Part shown: one piece after another, positions 26,609 through 34,768 of the stretch
Layout of the letters: the number at the start of each line of letters is the position of its first letter
Numbering within the stretch: position 1 is the stretch's first letter
Source of the DNA: Acidobacteriota bacterium
GTDB taxonomy: Bacteria; Acidobacteriota; Blastocatellia; Pyrinomonadales; Pyrinomonadaceae
Length of the DNA: 64,000 nucleotides
NCBI GenBank assembly: GCA_019639135.1
Contig: JAHBSL010000012.1
Location: forward strand, 1 to 64,000
Direction: 5' to 3'
Notes under the pieces: generated by a model
Seen by the model: only the letters and a program-made list of their open reading frames with translations
Told to the model about the DNA's origin: nothing
Databases searched by the model: none
Translations under genes and position numbers: made by a program

Positions 26609-29083
26609 CTAGAGCTTTCGGCGGCGGAGGCGGAGGGCGTTGGCGATGACGGAGACGGAGCTGAACGTCATTGCGGCACTTGCGATCATCGGCGAAAGCA
26701 GAACACCGAAGACCGGGAAGAGCACGCCGGCGGCGATGGGCACTCCGAGGACGTTGTAGGCAAAGGCGAAGAAGAGATTTTGGCGGATGTTCTTCATCGT
26801 CTCGCGGCTCAGGTTCCTCGCCTTGAGAATGCCGCCGAGGTCGGGCCTTAAGAGCGTGATATCTGCCGACTCGATGGCAACGTCGGTGCCGGAAGCAAAG
26901 GCGATGCCGACATCGGCCTGTGCCAGAGCGGGAGCGTCGTTAACGCCGTCGCCGGCCATCGCGACACGCTTGCCTTGCTGCTGGAGCTCTTTGACCTTGG
27001 CGGCCTTGTCCTCGGGCATCACCTCGGCAAAGACGTGGTCGATGCCAAGTTCTTTTGCCACGGCATCGGCGGTCGCCCGGTTGTCGCCGGTCATCATTAC
27101 GACCTCGATGCCTTGCTTGTGAAGCTGATCGATAGCGGCTTTGGCGGAGGGCTTTACCGCATCGGCGACGATAAGTGTGCCGGCGTGTTCGCCATCGATC
27201 ATCACCGCCAATTGCGATCCGATCACATTCTCCTGAGCAGGCACACTTTCGTCACGACCGACGAAGACCTTTTTGCCGTCGATCTTGCCCGAGACGCCCT
27301 TGCCGGTCTCGGACTCGAAATCCTGGACGTCGAGCAGCGAGATGCCACGCTCTTTCGCGGCCTCTGTGACGGCATTGGCAAGCGGATGTTCGGAATTGCG
27401 TTCGATGGAGGCGGCGAGCTGCAGAAGCGTTTCTTCGCCCTGTTGCTCCCCTTCAGGGAGCGAACCTTGTTCGCCGTCTGACCCAGGGTTGCGGCCTTCG
27501 GCCTTACCCTGGGCTATTATCTGCGTCCCCGTTGGGGAAAAGAAGATCTCTGTTACGACGGGTTTGCCTTCCGTCAAGGTGCCGGTCTTATCGACGACGA
27601 TGGTGTCGATGCCTTCGAGGGTTTCGAGGGCTTCGGCTTTTTTGATGAGGACGCCGTTCTTGGCACCGACTCCGGTTCCGACCATTATGGACATCGGGGT
27701 TGCGAGGCCGAGTGCACACGGGCAGGCGATTATCAGCACCGAAACCGCAGCGACGATGGCGTAGGTCAGGCTGCCGAACGCGAACCAGACGCCGAAGGCG
27801 ACGATTGCCACCAAGATCACGGCCGGTACGAAAAAAGCCGAGACGACATCGGCGAGACGCTGGATCGGAGCACGCGAACGCTGTGCTTCGCCGACCATCT
27901 TTACGATCTGGGCGAGAAGCGTTTCCTTACCGACCCGTTCGGCACGCATCGTAAATGAGCGGCTGCCGTTGATGGTTCCGCCGATGACCTTATCGCCCTG
28001 CTTTTTCTCGACCGGCATCGATTCGCCCGTTACCATCGATTCGTCGATAGAGGTGCTGCCTTCAAGAATCTCGCCATCGGTCGGCACCTTTTCGTTCGCC
28101 TTTACGCGGAGAGTCTGGCCGGCCTCGACGTGGCGAAGATCGACCGCCTCCTCGGAACCATCGGGAAAGATGACCGTTGCGGTTTCAGGAGCAAGCCGGA
28201 GTAGTTCCTTGATCGCCGAGGACGTTTGGGCACGTGCCTTGAGTTCTAACACCTGGCCTAGCAGAACAAGTGTTGTTATGACCGCTGCGGCTTCGAAATA
28301 GACCGGGATCAAGCCGGAATGGCCGTCGCGGAGCGATGCGGGAAAAAGCTGCGGTGCAAATAGAGCGACGAGGCTGTAGATCATCGCCGAGCCGGTCCCG
28401 ATGGCGATCAACGTGAACATATTCGGGCTCACATTCTTGACCGAAGCCCAAGCACGCTCAAAGAACGGCCAACCGCCCCAGAAGACGACCGGAACGGCCA
28501 ATGCGAACTGTATCCAAACCGAAACCAACGGCGAGACGAGCGAATGGAACGCCGGGAACATCTCGCCCATCGCAAGCACGAAAACCGGAAACGTCAGCAC
28601 GGTCGAAATGGCGAACCGCCGCTTCATATCGATGAATTCGGGGTCGGGCTGGTCGTCGAGGCTGATCTCTTTGGGCTCAAGTGCCATCCCGCACTTCGGA
28701 CACGATCCGGGACCGATCTGCACGACCTCAGGGTGCATCGGGCAGGTGTATTCAATGTCAGAAGACGCGGAGACGTCGGGACGCGGGGACGCGGTGACCC
28801 CGTCTGATCCGGTCTCCGTGTCGCCGTGTCCCTCGCTCTCCGCGTCGCGATTGCCGCCCACAGTCGGCTCCGACAGATACTTTGCCGGATCAGCGGCGAA
28901 CTTGACCTTGCAGCCGGGATTGCAGAAGTAATAGGTCGTGCCATTGTGTTCGTAGCTGGCAGCAGCGGTTTCGGGCGTCACCATCATCTTGCAGACGGGA
29001 TCGATGTGCGGTTCCGCCGTGGTTTCGGGAGCCTTGCGTCCGAGTTGTACGAGATTCGCTGTTTTCTGTGCTTTGCTTTCCAT
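26609..29083 (-). CDS. copA: Copper-translocating P-type ATPase with YHS and HMBD domains
   Basis: Exports copper or another soft metal across the inner membrane. ATG at 29083 has AGAGAGGAC upstream and gives 824 aa; the frame is open to 29170. Domain order: YHS (DPVCKMMV...YFCNPGC, about 27-70), heavy-metal-binding domain (YTCPMHPEV...CPKCGM, about 115-145), membrane helices, [10 protein letters not shown] near 450, DKTGTLT near 495, HPLANAV, and [10 protein letters not shown] near 710. Two in-frame insertions are seen: a repeat-derived [11 protein letters not shown]...RPDVSASS between YHS and HMBD, and about 35 residues before the N-domain core. It is preceded by a MerR-type promoter and merR. 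Confidence 0.93.
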   Translation of the reverse strand: MESKAQKTANLVQLGRKAPETTAEPHIDPVCKMMVTPETAAASYEHNGTTYYFCNPGCKVKFAADPAKYLSEPTVGGNRDAESEGHGDTETGSDGVTASPRPDVSASSDIEYTCPMHPEVVQIGPGSCPKCGMALEPKEISLDDQPDPEFIDMKRRFAISTVLTFPVFVLAMGEMFPAFHSLVSPLVSVWIQFALAVPVVFWGGWPFFERAWASVKNVSPNMFTLIAIGTGSAMIYSLVALFAPQLFPASLRDGHSGLIPVYFEAAAVITTLVLLGQVLELKARAQTSSAIKELLRLAPETATVIFPDGSEEAVDLRHVEAGQTLRVKANEKVPTDGEILEGSTSIDESMVTGESMPVEKKQGDKVIGGTINGSRSFTMRAERVGKETLLAQIVKMVGEAQRSRAPIQRLADVVSAFFVPAVILVAIVAFGVWFAFGSLTYAIVAAVSVLIIACPCALGLATPMSIMVGTGVGAKNGVLIKKAEALETLEGIDTIVVDKTGTLTEGKPVVTEIFFSPTGTQIIAQGKAEGRNPGSDGEQGSLPEGEQQGEETLLQLAASIERNSEHPLANAVTEAAKERGISLLDVQDFESETGKGVSGKIDGKKVFVGRDESVPAQENVIGSQLAVMIDGEHAGTLIVADAVKPSAKAAIDQLHKQGIEVVMMTGDNRATADAVAKELGIDHVFAEVMPEDKAAKVKELQQQGKRVAMAGDGVNDAPALAQADVGIAFASGTDVAIESADITLLRPDLGGILKARNLSRETMKNIRQNLFFAFAYNVLGVPIAAGVLFPVFGVLLSPMIASAAMTFSSVSVIANALRLRRRKL
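27429..27532. repeat. Palindromic insertion inside copA (N-domain edge)
   Basis: On the coding strand the hairpin arms GCCCAGGGT and ACCCTGGGT enclose AAGGCCGAAGGCCG, and a second hairpin GCTCCCTGAAGGGGAGC follows. It encodes a Gly/Glu/Gln-rich stretch between the DKTGTLT strand and [11 protein letters not shown], and the frame is kept. Confidence 0.7.
28764..28855. repeat. CGCGGAGACG palindromic element inside copA, same family as at 38330
   Basis: On the coding strand it runs GACGCGGAGAGCGAGGGACA to CCCGACGTCTCCGCGTC, with the ends CGCGGAGA and TCTCCGCG inverted. The encoded peptide DAESEGHGD...[10 protein letters not shown] matches DAASEGRGD...SPRLDVSASS in the acyltransferase at 37469. 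Confidence 0.85.
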
Positions 29084-29148
29084 CGTATAAGTCCTCTCTT
29101 TTCGATAACCGCCTTCAACTAACCTATCGGGTTGATACCTCCGATACT

Positions 29149-29183
29149 TCCTAACAGCTTCTAACCCCATTGCCGTTAGTTAG
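29149..29183. repeat. CTAAC...GTTAGTTAG repeat upstream of copA
   Basis: 35 bases TCCTAACAGCTTCTAACCCC...GTTAGTTAG, a direct relative of the repeat at 26568. It falls in the copA leader, between the promoter and the ribosome binding site. Confidence 0.6.
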
Positions 29184-29195
29184 GCCGCGAAAACC

Positions 29196-29227
29196 ATTCT
29201 ACAACCTATGAGTTAGTGTCAGGTCAA
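29196..29227 (-). promoter_or_regulatory. MerR-type promoter and operator of copA
   Basis: On the minus strand TTGACC (29227-29222) and TAGAAT (29201-29196) are separated by 20 bases, the over-long spacing typical of MerR-activated promoters. The dyad ACCTGA...AGGT lies in the spacer. It sits just after the merR stop and about 110 bases before copA. Confidence 0.75.
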
Positions 29228-29231
29228 GCGG

Positions 29232-29648
29232 TCATTCCGACGCACCGGCAAAGCTCTCGATCAATTGGCAAACCGAGTGGCCGTCGGGCTCGGCATCTTC
29301 CATTCCCGACCACATCTCGGCAGCCTGTTCGAGCCGCTTCTGCAGCCGCTTCATCTCGCGTATCGCCTCGCGATTCTCTCGGATGCGACGTTCGACAATC
29401 TCCCTGACCAACGGGCAGGGCGTGTCGCCATCTTCGGCGTGCGAGAGTATTTGCTCGATCTCGCTGAGTGTGAACCCGAGATTTTTTGCACTATTGATGA
29501 ATTTTAGCCGCTCTTTGTCGCTCTGTTTATAGAGCTTGTAGCCGTTGCGAAGGTCGCGGGACGGCTTGAGCAATCCGATGCGGGTGTAGTAACGGACGGT
29601 GAAGATCGGGATACCGGTGCGTTTGGCTAAGACAGAAGCGGTCAACAT
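29232..29648 (-). CDS. MerR family metal-responsive regulator
   Basis: 138 aa. The N-terminal winged helix-turn-helix has the MerR signature FTVRYYTRIGLLKPSRDLRNGYKLY. A long dimerisation helix follows (REIVERRIRENREAIREMKR). Cysteines in DTPCPLV and SVCQL are likely metal ligands. MerR proteins bind between -35 and -10 and untwist promoters with 19-20 bp spacers; such a promoter lies directly downstream, facing copA. It therefore likely activates copA in response to copper or a similar thiophilic metal. Which metal cannot be told from sequence alone. Confidence 0.88.
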   Translation of the reverse strand: MLTASVLAKRTGIPIFTVRYYTRIGLLKPSRDLRNGYKLYKQSDKERLKFINSAKNLGFTLSEIEQILSHAEDGDTPCPLVREIVERRIRENREAIREMKRLQKRLEQAAEMWSGMEDAEPDGHSVCQLIESFAGASE

Positions 29649-29727
29649 ATTCGAGGTCCAATTGGTGTTTCGACCAAGATTAGCACTCTTTCAGCGATTT
29701 TTCGGAATTCGGCGGTGAATCGTGGTG

Positions 29728-29733
29728 TATAAT
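29728..29733 (+). promoter_or_regulatory. -10 box upstream of the GEMM riboswitch
   Basis: A perfect TATAAT within GTGGTGTATAATTG. Transcription would start near 29740, placing the riboswitch at the 5' end of the mRNA of the CAP protein. The -35 is weak. Confidence 0.5.
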
Positions 29734-29784
29734 TGTAGGCGGTTGGTGTGCCACGTTTGTAGCCCCCGCAAACCGACCTGAACC

Positions 29785-29870
29785 GAACCGAAAAGGCAAC
29801 TGCCGCACGAAAAATGCGGCGGACGCAAAGCTAGGGAACCTCATCAGAGGAAAGCCCGGCTGCCGAAGTG
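29785..29870 (+). promoter_or_regulatory. GEMM-I riboswitch (c-di-GMP-I class, or its cGAMP variant)
   Basis: The core is recognisable: AAAAGGCAAC, a hairpin TGCCGCACGAAAAATGCGGC with a GAAA loop, the highly conserved GGACGCAAAGC, a second arm CCTCATCAGAGG, and the closing CCCGGCTGCCGAAG. This order matches c-di-GMP-I (GEMM) aptamers. It ends just before the ribosome binding site GAGGT of the CAP gene, so ligand binding could control translation. I cannot tell the cyclic di-GMP from the cyclic GMP-AMP subclass. Confidence 0.85.
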
Positions 29871-29878
29871 AGGTAGAT

Positions 29879-30463
29879 CTGAAAACTCTCGTACCATTAT
29901 TCATTGTTGTGATGCTGGCGTCCGCCATTGGCGGCTATGGCCAGCGTGCGGGCGAACGTCCGGTGCCGATACTCGTGGATGAGATCGGCTCGATGCGTTT
30001 GCCGAAGCGAAAGGCGGTAAGTGCGGCCGAGCGGCCCTTTATACCGCGTTCGGCGGGCATCGCCAAGTCGTATGAACGGAGTGCCTTTGAACAAATGAAT
30101 GCGGAGCGGGCGGCAAAAGGCCTTGAAAGGCTCGAATGGAGCGACCAGCTCGCCGAACTTGCCCGATGGCACTCGCACGATATGGCCGAGCGGAAGTATT
30201 TCAGCCACCGGAGCAAGGACGGCTCGACGGTCGATGGCCGTGCGGATGTGCTCGGGATCGGCGGCTGGCGGGCGATCGGCGAGAACATCGCGTTCCTGCG
30301 AGGCTACGATGACCCGGTCGCGATGGCCATTCAGAACTGGCTGCTTTCGCCCTCGCATCGACGGAATATGCTGAGCGGCGTCTGGCGGGAATCGGCCATC
30401 GGCGTTGCCGTCTCGGACGACGGAGCGGTCTATTTCACCCAAGTTTTCCTCACCCGCAAGTAG
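29879..30463 (+). CDS. Secreted CAP/SCP-domain protein under riboswitch control
   Basis: CAP superfamily (CRISP, antigen 5, PR-1). Motifs: FEQMNAERAAKGL, HSHDMAERKYFSH, GENIAF and WLLSPSHRRNML. Such proteins are secreted; bacterial members have no settled activity. The first ATG is 29909, but that would cut the signal peptide in half. From a CTG at 29879 the protein begins LKTLVPLFIVVMLASAIGGYGQ, a complete signal peptide with GAGGT 6 bases upstream. I therefore take CTG as the likely start (194 aa). A GEMM riboswitch precedes it and a terminator follows. Confidence 0.8.
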   Translation: MKTLVPLFIVVMLASAIGGYGQRAGERPVPILVDEIGSMRLPKRKAVSAAERPFIPRSAGIAKSYERSAFEQMNAERAAKGLERLEWSDQLAELARWHSHDMAERKYFSHRSKDGSTVDGRADVLGIGGWRAIGENIAFLRGYDDPVAMAIQNWLLSPSHRRNMLSGVWRESAIGVAVSDDGAVYFTQVFLTRK

Positions 30464-30482
30464 CTTTACTTGCAACGGACAG

Positions 30483-30522
30483 AAGGGCCCGGGCTGCAAT
30501 TTGCTCCGGGCCTTTTGTTTTT
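30483..30522 (+). terminator. Intrinsic terminator after the CAP gene
   Basis: AAGGGCCCGG and CTCCGGGCCTT pair around a TGCAATTTG loop, followed by TTGTTTTT. Confidence 0.8.
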
Positions 30523-30549
30523 CCGGGTTTCGGGCACTAATCTGAGGCA

Positions 30550-31464
30550 ATGAGCCGCGAGCCGTTCACTTTGCCGTCATTCGCCAAGATAAACCTTCAT
30601 TTGAGGGTGCTCGGCAAGCGTCCGGACGGCTTCCATGAGCTCTGCACGGTCTTTCAGACGGTCTCACTCCACGACCGGATCACATTTGAGGCGGCAGATG
30701 AGATTTCGATGACCTGCGATGACGCCGCGATCCAGACCGGCGAAGCGAACCTGATGATCAGGGCGGCATCGAGGCTTCGGGAGTTCTCGGGAACGACGGC
30801 AGGGGCACGGCTGCATCTTGAAAAGCGGATACCTTCACCCGGCGGGCTTGCTGGCGGGTCGTCGAACGCGGCAGTGACGCTGATCGGGCTGAAGAGGCTC
30901 TGGGAACTGGATTTGGCCGACGGCGATCTGATGACGATCGCCTCCGAACTGGGTTCGGATGTGCCTTTCTTTTTGGAAGGCGGAACGATGCTCGGGACCG
31001 GACGGGGCGAGAGGCTAGAAACGCTGCCGGACTTTGAGTGCGATAGGCTAGTTATCGTGACGCCAAATGTCGCTGTCAGCACGGCGGCGGCCTACGACGG
31101 GCTTCGGGCCGAAAGCTTGACAAGTCAGGCTTTGGAGACTAAGCTAACGGTTTGTCGTTCGGAGGCGGAGAATGTCCTATCCGACATCGAAGCCGGAGCG
31201 AACGACTTTGAAAACACTGTTCTTGCCGCGTTTCCTGAGATCAGCGATGTCAGGAAAACGCTCACCGGGCTTGGTGCTCGAAAGGTTCTAATGAGCGGCA
31301 GCGGAGCAAGCGTTTTCGCAATTTTTGACAACATACTTACGCGGCAAACAGCATTAGAAGCCCTCAGCCAAAAAGCTGACTGGCGAAGTTTTGCCGCAGC
31401 GACCGTTTCGCGAACAAAGTATCGCGAGGCTCTCTTCCGGGAGCCGGTGGTCGTTTCCGAGTAA
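30550..31464 (+). CDS. ispE: 4-diphosphocytidyl-2-C-methyl-D-erythritol kinase
   Basis: Phosphorylates CDP-methylerythritol in the MEP pathway of isoprenoid synthesis; GHMP kinase family. 304 aa. AKINLHLRVLGKRPDGFHEL at the start, the ATP loop PSPGGLAGGSSNAAVTL near residue 98, and GSDVPFFLEGGTMLGTGRGE are typical. The C-terminal MSGSGASVFAIF is the third GHMP motif. It heads the classical run ispE, tRNA-Gln, prs, rplY, pth. Confidence 0.96.
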   Translation: MSREPFTLPSFAKINLHLRVLGKRPDGFHELCTVFQTVSLHDRITFEAADEISMTCDDAAIQTGEANLMIRAASRLREFSGTTAGARLHLEKRIPSPGGLAGGSSNAAVTLIGLKRLWELDLADGDLMTIASELGSDVPFFLEGGTMLGTGRGERLETLPDFECDRLVIVTPNVAVSTAAAYDGLRAESLTSQALETKLTVCRSEAENVLSDIEAGANDFENTVLAAFPEISDVRKTLTGLGARKVLMSGSGASVFAIFDNILTRQTALEALSQKADWRSFAAATVSRTKYREALFREPVVVSE

Positions 31465-31479
31465 CAGACAGATTTCGAT

Positions 31480-31554
31480 TGGGGCGTCGCCAAGTGGTAA
31501 GGCACCGGTCTTTGGATCCGGCATTCGTAGGTTCGAATCCTTCCGCCCCAGCCA
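31480..31554 (+). tRNA. tRNA-Gln (anticodon TTG), CCA encoded
   Basis: Acceptor TGGGGCG pairs with CGCCCCA, then GCCA. D-arm GCCAAGTGGTAAGGC. The anticodon loop CTTTGGA gives TTG. T-loop TTCGAAT. Two T-T mismatches are seen, one at the base of the anticodon loop (31-39) and one in the T-stem (second pair). The position between ispE and prs is conserved in many bacteria, supporting a working gene. Confidence 0.93.
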
Positions 31555-31641
31555 TCTCTCGAGACTTCGGAACGGCGGCCAAACGGCTGCCGTTTTTTGT
31601 TTTTGCGGGTTGCCGGTTTCGGCACCGTCCTGACAAGGCAA

Positions 31642-32598
31642 ATGAGCGTAATGGGCAATATAAAGATCTTTTCGGGTTCTGCACATAAAGCACTCGCTGA
31701 AGAGATCTGCCGGCATTTGAATGTTGACCTCGGCCGTTCGACCGCGGCACGCTTTTCCGACGGCGAGTTCAATTTCCAGATCGATGAGAACGTTCGCGGG
31801 ACGGACGTTTTTATCGTCCAGCCGACCTGCCCGCCGACGGACAAGCATTTGATGGAATTGCTGGTGATGCAGGATGCGTTTCTGCGTGCTTCGGCCGAGC
31901 GTATTACGGCGGTGATCCCGTACTTTGGGTATGCCCGTTCTGACAAAAAGGACCGTCCGAGAGTGCCGATCGCCGCGAAAATGGTCTCAAATCTGATCAC
32001 GACCGCCGGAGCGGATCGCGTCCTGACGATAGACCTTCACGCATCGCAGATACAGGGTTTCTTTGATATTCCGGTCGATCACCTTTATGCGGCACCCGTC
32101 ATCGTGGATTACTTTCGCGAGAATCCGATCGACAATCTTGTGGTTGTCGCACCGGATACCGGCGGTGCCGAACGGGCTCGGGCATACGCCAAGCGGCTGG
32201 ACGCCGGACTTGCACTTTGCGATAAGCGTCGAGAGCGGGCAAATGAGGCGGATGTGATGAACGTCGTCGGCGATGTCGCAGGTAAGAATTGCCTGATCGT
32301 TGACGATATGTGCGATACGGGCGGGACGATCTGCAAGGTCGCAAAGGCTCTTCACGATGCCGGTGCGAACGAGGTGTTGGCGTGTTTTACGCATGCGGTG
32401 CTTTCGGGCAAGGCTGCCGAGAACATAAGCACGTCGTACCTGAAGAAGGTGATTGTGACGAACACGATACCACTTGGCGAGGCCGTTTCGTCGCTTGTGG
32501 ATAGCGGCCGTATCGAGGTCTTGAGCGTAGGAAAACTGCTCGCCTCGGCGATAAATTCGATCCATGACGAAACGAGCGTTTCGTCGCTGTTCATTTAG
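31642..32598 (+). CDS. prs: Ribose-phosphate pyrophosphokinase (PRPP synthetase)
   Basis: Makes PRPP from ribose 5-phosphate and ATP for nucleotide, His and Trp synthesis. ATG at 31642 (MSVMGNIKIFSG) gives 318 aa, the normal length; the frame is open further up to 31597. Motifs: FSDGEFNFQIDENVRG, RSDKKDRPRVPI, the metal-binding DLHASQIQGFFDIPVDHL, and the PRPP loop VDDMCDTGGTI. A Lys-Lys-Asp flexible loop is present. Followed by rplY and pth. Confidence 0.97.
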   Translation: MSVMGNIKIFSGSAHKALAEEICRHLNVDLGRSTAARFSDGEFNFQIDENVRGTDVFIVQPTCPPTDKHLMELLVMQDAFLRASAERITAVIPYFGYARSDKKDRPRVPIAAKMVSNLITTAGADRVLTIDLHASQIQGFFDIPVDHLYAAPVIVDYFRENPIDNLVVVAPDTGGAERARAYAKRLDAGLALCDKRRERANEADVMNVVGDVAGKNCLIVDDMCDTGGTICKVAKALHDAGANEVLACFTHAVLSGKAAENISTSYLKKVIVTNTIPLGEAVSSLVDSGRIEVLSVGKLLASAINSIHDETSVSSLFI

Positions 32599-32664
32599 TT
32601 GCGGCCGGAGCTTTTGACGCTTCGGCAGACCGCTTCGCACAGCAATGCGAAGCAGAGTAAAAAT

Positions 32665-33318
32665 ATGGCAGAGAAAATTGTAGTAAAGGCAGAGAAGCGG
32701 GAAGAGTTCGGCAAGAACGTCAACCGCCGTCTTCGTTCGAACGGAAAGGTCCCGGTCATCATCTACGGTGGCGGCAACGAGTCCGTTGCTGCGACAGCAC
32801 CGCTGAGCGAACTGGCGGCGATCATCCGGTCGGATTCGGGCATCAACTCGGTCTTCTCGATCGATGTTGCGGGCGACGTCAATGACGTGATTTTTCAGGA
32901 CCGCCAAGTCGATGTGCTCACTGGACGGCTGCTACACGCCGATCTTCGCCGCTTTGCAAAGGGCGAGAAGATCGAGATGACCGTGCAGATCCACGTCGTC
33001 GGCGAACCGAGCGAGCCGTTTGAAGAAGGAGCGGTCGTCACCCAGGTCGCCCGCGAGATCAAGGTGCTCTGCGAACCGGCCAAGACGCCGGAATTTGTTG
33101 AGGCAGATATCGCCGAGCTACGGACTGACCGCCCGATCCATGTTTCGGATATCAAGGTGCCGGCGGGTGTCGAGATCGTTGACGATCCGGAAACGGTAGT
33201 CGTCACTGTTTCGATACAAAAGGAACTTGATCTCGAACCGCAGATCGAGGAAGGTGCCGAGCCTGAGGTCGTTGGCGAAGCTCCGGCCGAGGGCGATTCA
33301 GGCGAGGGCGGCGAATAG
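32665..33318 (+). CDS. rplY: 50S ribosomal protein L25 (CTC form)
   Basis: 217 aa from ATG 32665 (MAEKIVVKAEKREEFGKN). The N-terminal domain binds 5S rRNA (RRLRSNGKVPVIIYG). The C-terminal TL5/CTC domain (ADIAELRTDRPIHVSDI) is beta-rich. The tail is acidic and Glu/Gly-rich. Downstream of prs and upstream of pth, the common bacterial order. Confidence 0.93.
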   Translation: MAEKIVVKAEKREEFGKNVNRRLRSNGKVPVIIYGGGNESVAATAPLSELAAIIRSDSGINSVFSIDVAGDVNDVIFQDRQVDVLTGRLLHADLRRFAKGEKIEMTVQIHVVGEPSEPFEEGAVVTQVAREIKVLCEPAKTPEFVEADIAELRTDRPIHVSDIKVPAGVEIVDDPETVVVTVSIQKELDLEPQIEEGAEPEVVGEAPAEGDSGEGGE

Positions 33319-33354
33319 CCGCACCCGAACGCCTGCATTGACATTCGGGCTGAT

Positions 33355-33975
33355 ATGGCGGTCGCCGATCAACCAAAGAGCTGGCTCGTGGTGGGGCTCG
33401 GAAATCCGGGCCCGGAATATGAGCGTACGCGGCATAACGCCGGGTTCATGTTGGCAGAAAGGCTGGCAGGGCGGTTCGACGGGCAGATCAAGCGGCAGGA
33501 ATGCAGGTCGCTGGTCGGACGGGGGACGATCGGGAACGTTCCGGTGGAACTCGTCAAACCGCAGACCTACATGAACCTCAGCGGAGAGGCCGTAGCCTGT
33601 CTGTTGTCAAAAGAGGAGCGGGAAAGCTGCGGGCTCGTCGTTATTACCGACGACCTTGCACTGCCGCTCGGCAGGATCCGCTTAAGGCCGAAGGGTTCGC
33701 ACGGCGGGCACAATGGGCTGAGGTCGATAGCGGACTGTTTGGGAACTCAGGACTTCATTCGGTTGCGGATCGGCATCAAGCCGGAGCATCCGATAGCGGA
33801 CACGAGGAACTTCGTGCTTCAGCGATTTGCGAAGTCGGAGGAGGAACTGCTCGAAAGAGCACTTTCGGACGCCGAAAACGCGATCGAAGACCTGATCTGC
33901 GATGGAATCGAAAAGGCGATGTCCCGATGGAACGCCGATCCGGCGGCCAAGGCCGAGCCGGGAAAGGAAGTTTGA
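33355..33975 (+). CDS. pth: Peptidyl-tRNA hydrolase
   Basis: Releases tRNA from peptidyl-tRNA that drops off the ribosome. 206 aa. Family motifs: VGLGNPGPEYERTRHNAGFM with the catalytic His (RHNAG), PQTYMNLSGEAV, DDLALPLGRIRLRPKGSHGGHNGLRS, and FIRLRIGIKP. The C-terminal tail is slightly extended and basic. It ends 71 bases before rpsF. Confidence 0.96.
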   Translation: MAVADQPKSWLVVGLGNPGPEYERTRHNAGFMLAERLAGRFDGQIKRQECRSLVGRGTIGNVPVELVKPQTYMNLSGEAVACLLSKEERESCGLVVITDDLALPLGRIRLRPKGSHGGHNGLRSIADCLGTQDFIRLRIGIKPEHPIADTRNFVLQRFAKSEEELLERALSDAENAIEDLICDGIEKAMSRWNADPAAKAEPGKEV

Positions 33976-34046
33976 AAGAACACGTTTAGCCTTCTTGCTT
34001 CGTGACAGGAGTTGCGAGGCTGAAGATCCGAAAGGAGGAAAGTAAA

Positions 34047-34451
34047 TTGTCTAACAGAACATACGAAGTAATGTACATCGTCGATCCGGACGTCGCTTCC
34101 GACAAGGTCGCCAAGCTCAATGAAGCTGTCGGCAAGCTTGTCGAGAAGGAAGGCGGAACGGTCGTCAAAATGGAAGATATCGGCCGCCGCGAACTGGCAT
34201 ATGCGATCAACAAGAAGAACGAAGGCCATTACGTGCTTTTCGAGATCGAAGGAACGGGCCAAGAGATCGCCGAACTTGAACGCAGGATGCGGGTCAACGA
34301 TATGATCGTGCGTTACCTCACGGTTCGCGTGGATGAGGACCGCAAGGCGGCCGACCAGATGCGTGAGCGTCGCGAACGCCGCCAGGCACGCCGGGCACAG
34401 TTCCGTGCGACCGAAGAGACCCAGGCCGCCAGCGAGGAAGCCGCCGCATAA
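34047..34451 (+). CDS. rpsF: 30S ribosomal protein S6
   Basis: TTG at 34047 is chosen: AAAGGAGGA lies 8 bases upstream and the protein then begins LSNRTYEVMYIVDPD. The frame runs on upstream without a better signal. 134 aa. Contains the S6 core with RRELAYAINKKNEGHYVLFEIEG and MIVRYLTVRVDEDRK. The C-terminal Arg-rich tail (RRERRQARRAQ) is longer than in E. coli. First of the rpsF-rpsR-rplI group. Confidence 0.95.
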   Translation: MSNRTYEVMYIVDPDVASDKVAKLNEAVGKLVEKEGGTVVKMEDIGRRELAYAINKKNEGHYVLFEIEGTGQEIAELERRMRVNDMIVRYLTVRVDEDRKAADQMRERRERRQARRAQFRATEETQAASEEAAA

Positions 34452-34465
34452 GGAGATAAAAGACC

Positions 34466-34747
34466 ATGGCAGAAATAGATATCGAAGAGAATGTTGAACG
34501 AGATCTGATGGACGACGATGCGTTCGGGGACAAGATGCCCCGCCGCTACCAGCGTCGCAGGCCGCGGCAGGTCGTCCCGGACTACGTTGATTGGAAAGAT
34601 GTCGATCTTCTCCGGCAGTTCGTTCCGGAACGCGGCAAGATAATGCCGCGTCGCATTTCCGGCATCACCGCAAAGGACCAGCGACGCATCGCTGCGGCGA
34701 TCAAGAGGGCACGTGCGATGGCCCTTCTGCCGTACGTTTCGGAATAG
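34466..34747 (+). CDS. rpsR: 30S ribosomal protein S18
   Basis: 93 aa with a good AAGGAGAT ribosome binding site. The core [26 protein letters not shown] and [21 protein letters not shown] are diagnostic. The N-terminal 25 residues are acidic and unusual in length. It binds 16S rRNA together with S6, its upstream neighbour. Confidence 0.96.
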   Translation: MAEIDIEENVERDLMDDDAFGDKMPRRYQRRRPRQVVPDYVDWKDVDLLRQFVPERGKIMPRRISGITAKDQRRIAAAIKRARAMALLPYVSE

Positions 34748-34768
34748 GACGTCGAGGAGGAAATTGAA

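Noticed and set aside
31125-32000. 291-codon minus-strand open frame over ispE, tRNA-Gln and prs
   Set aside because: It crosses two conserved genes and a tRNA on the opposite strand.
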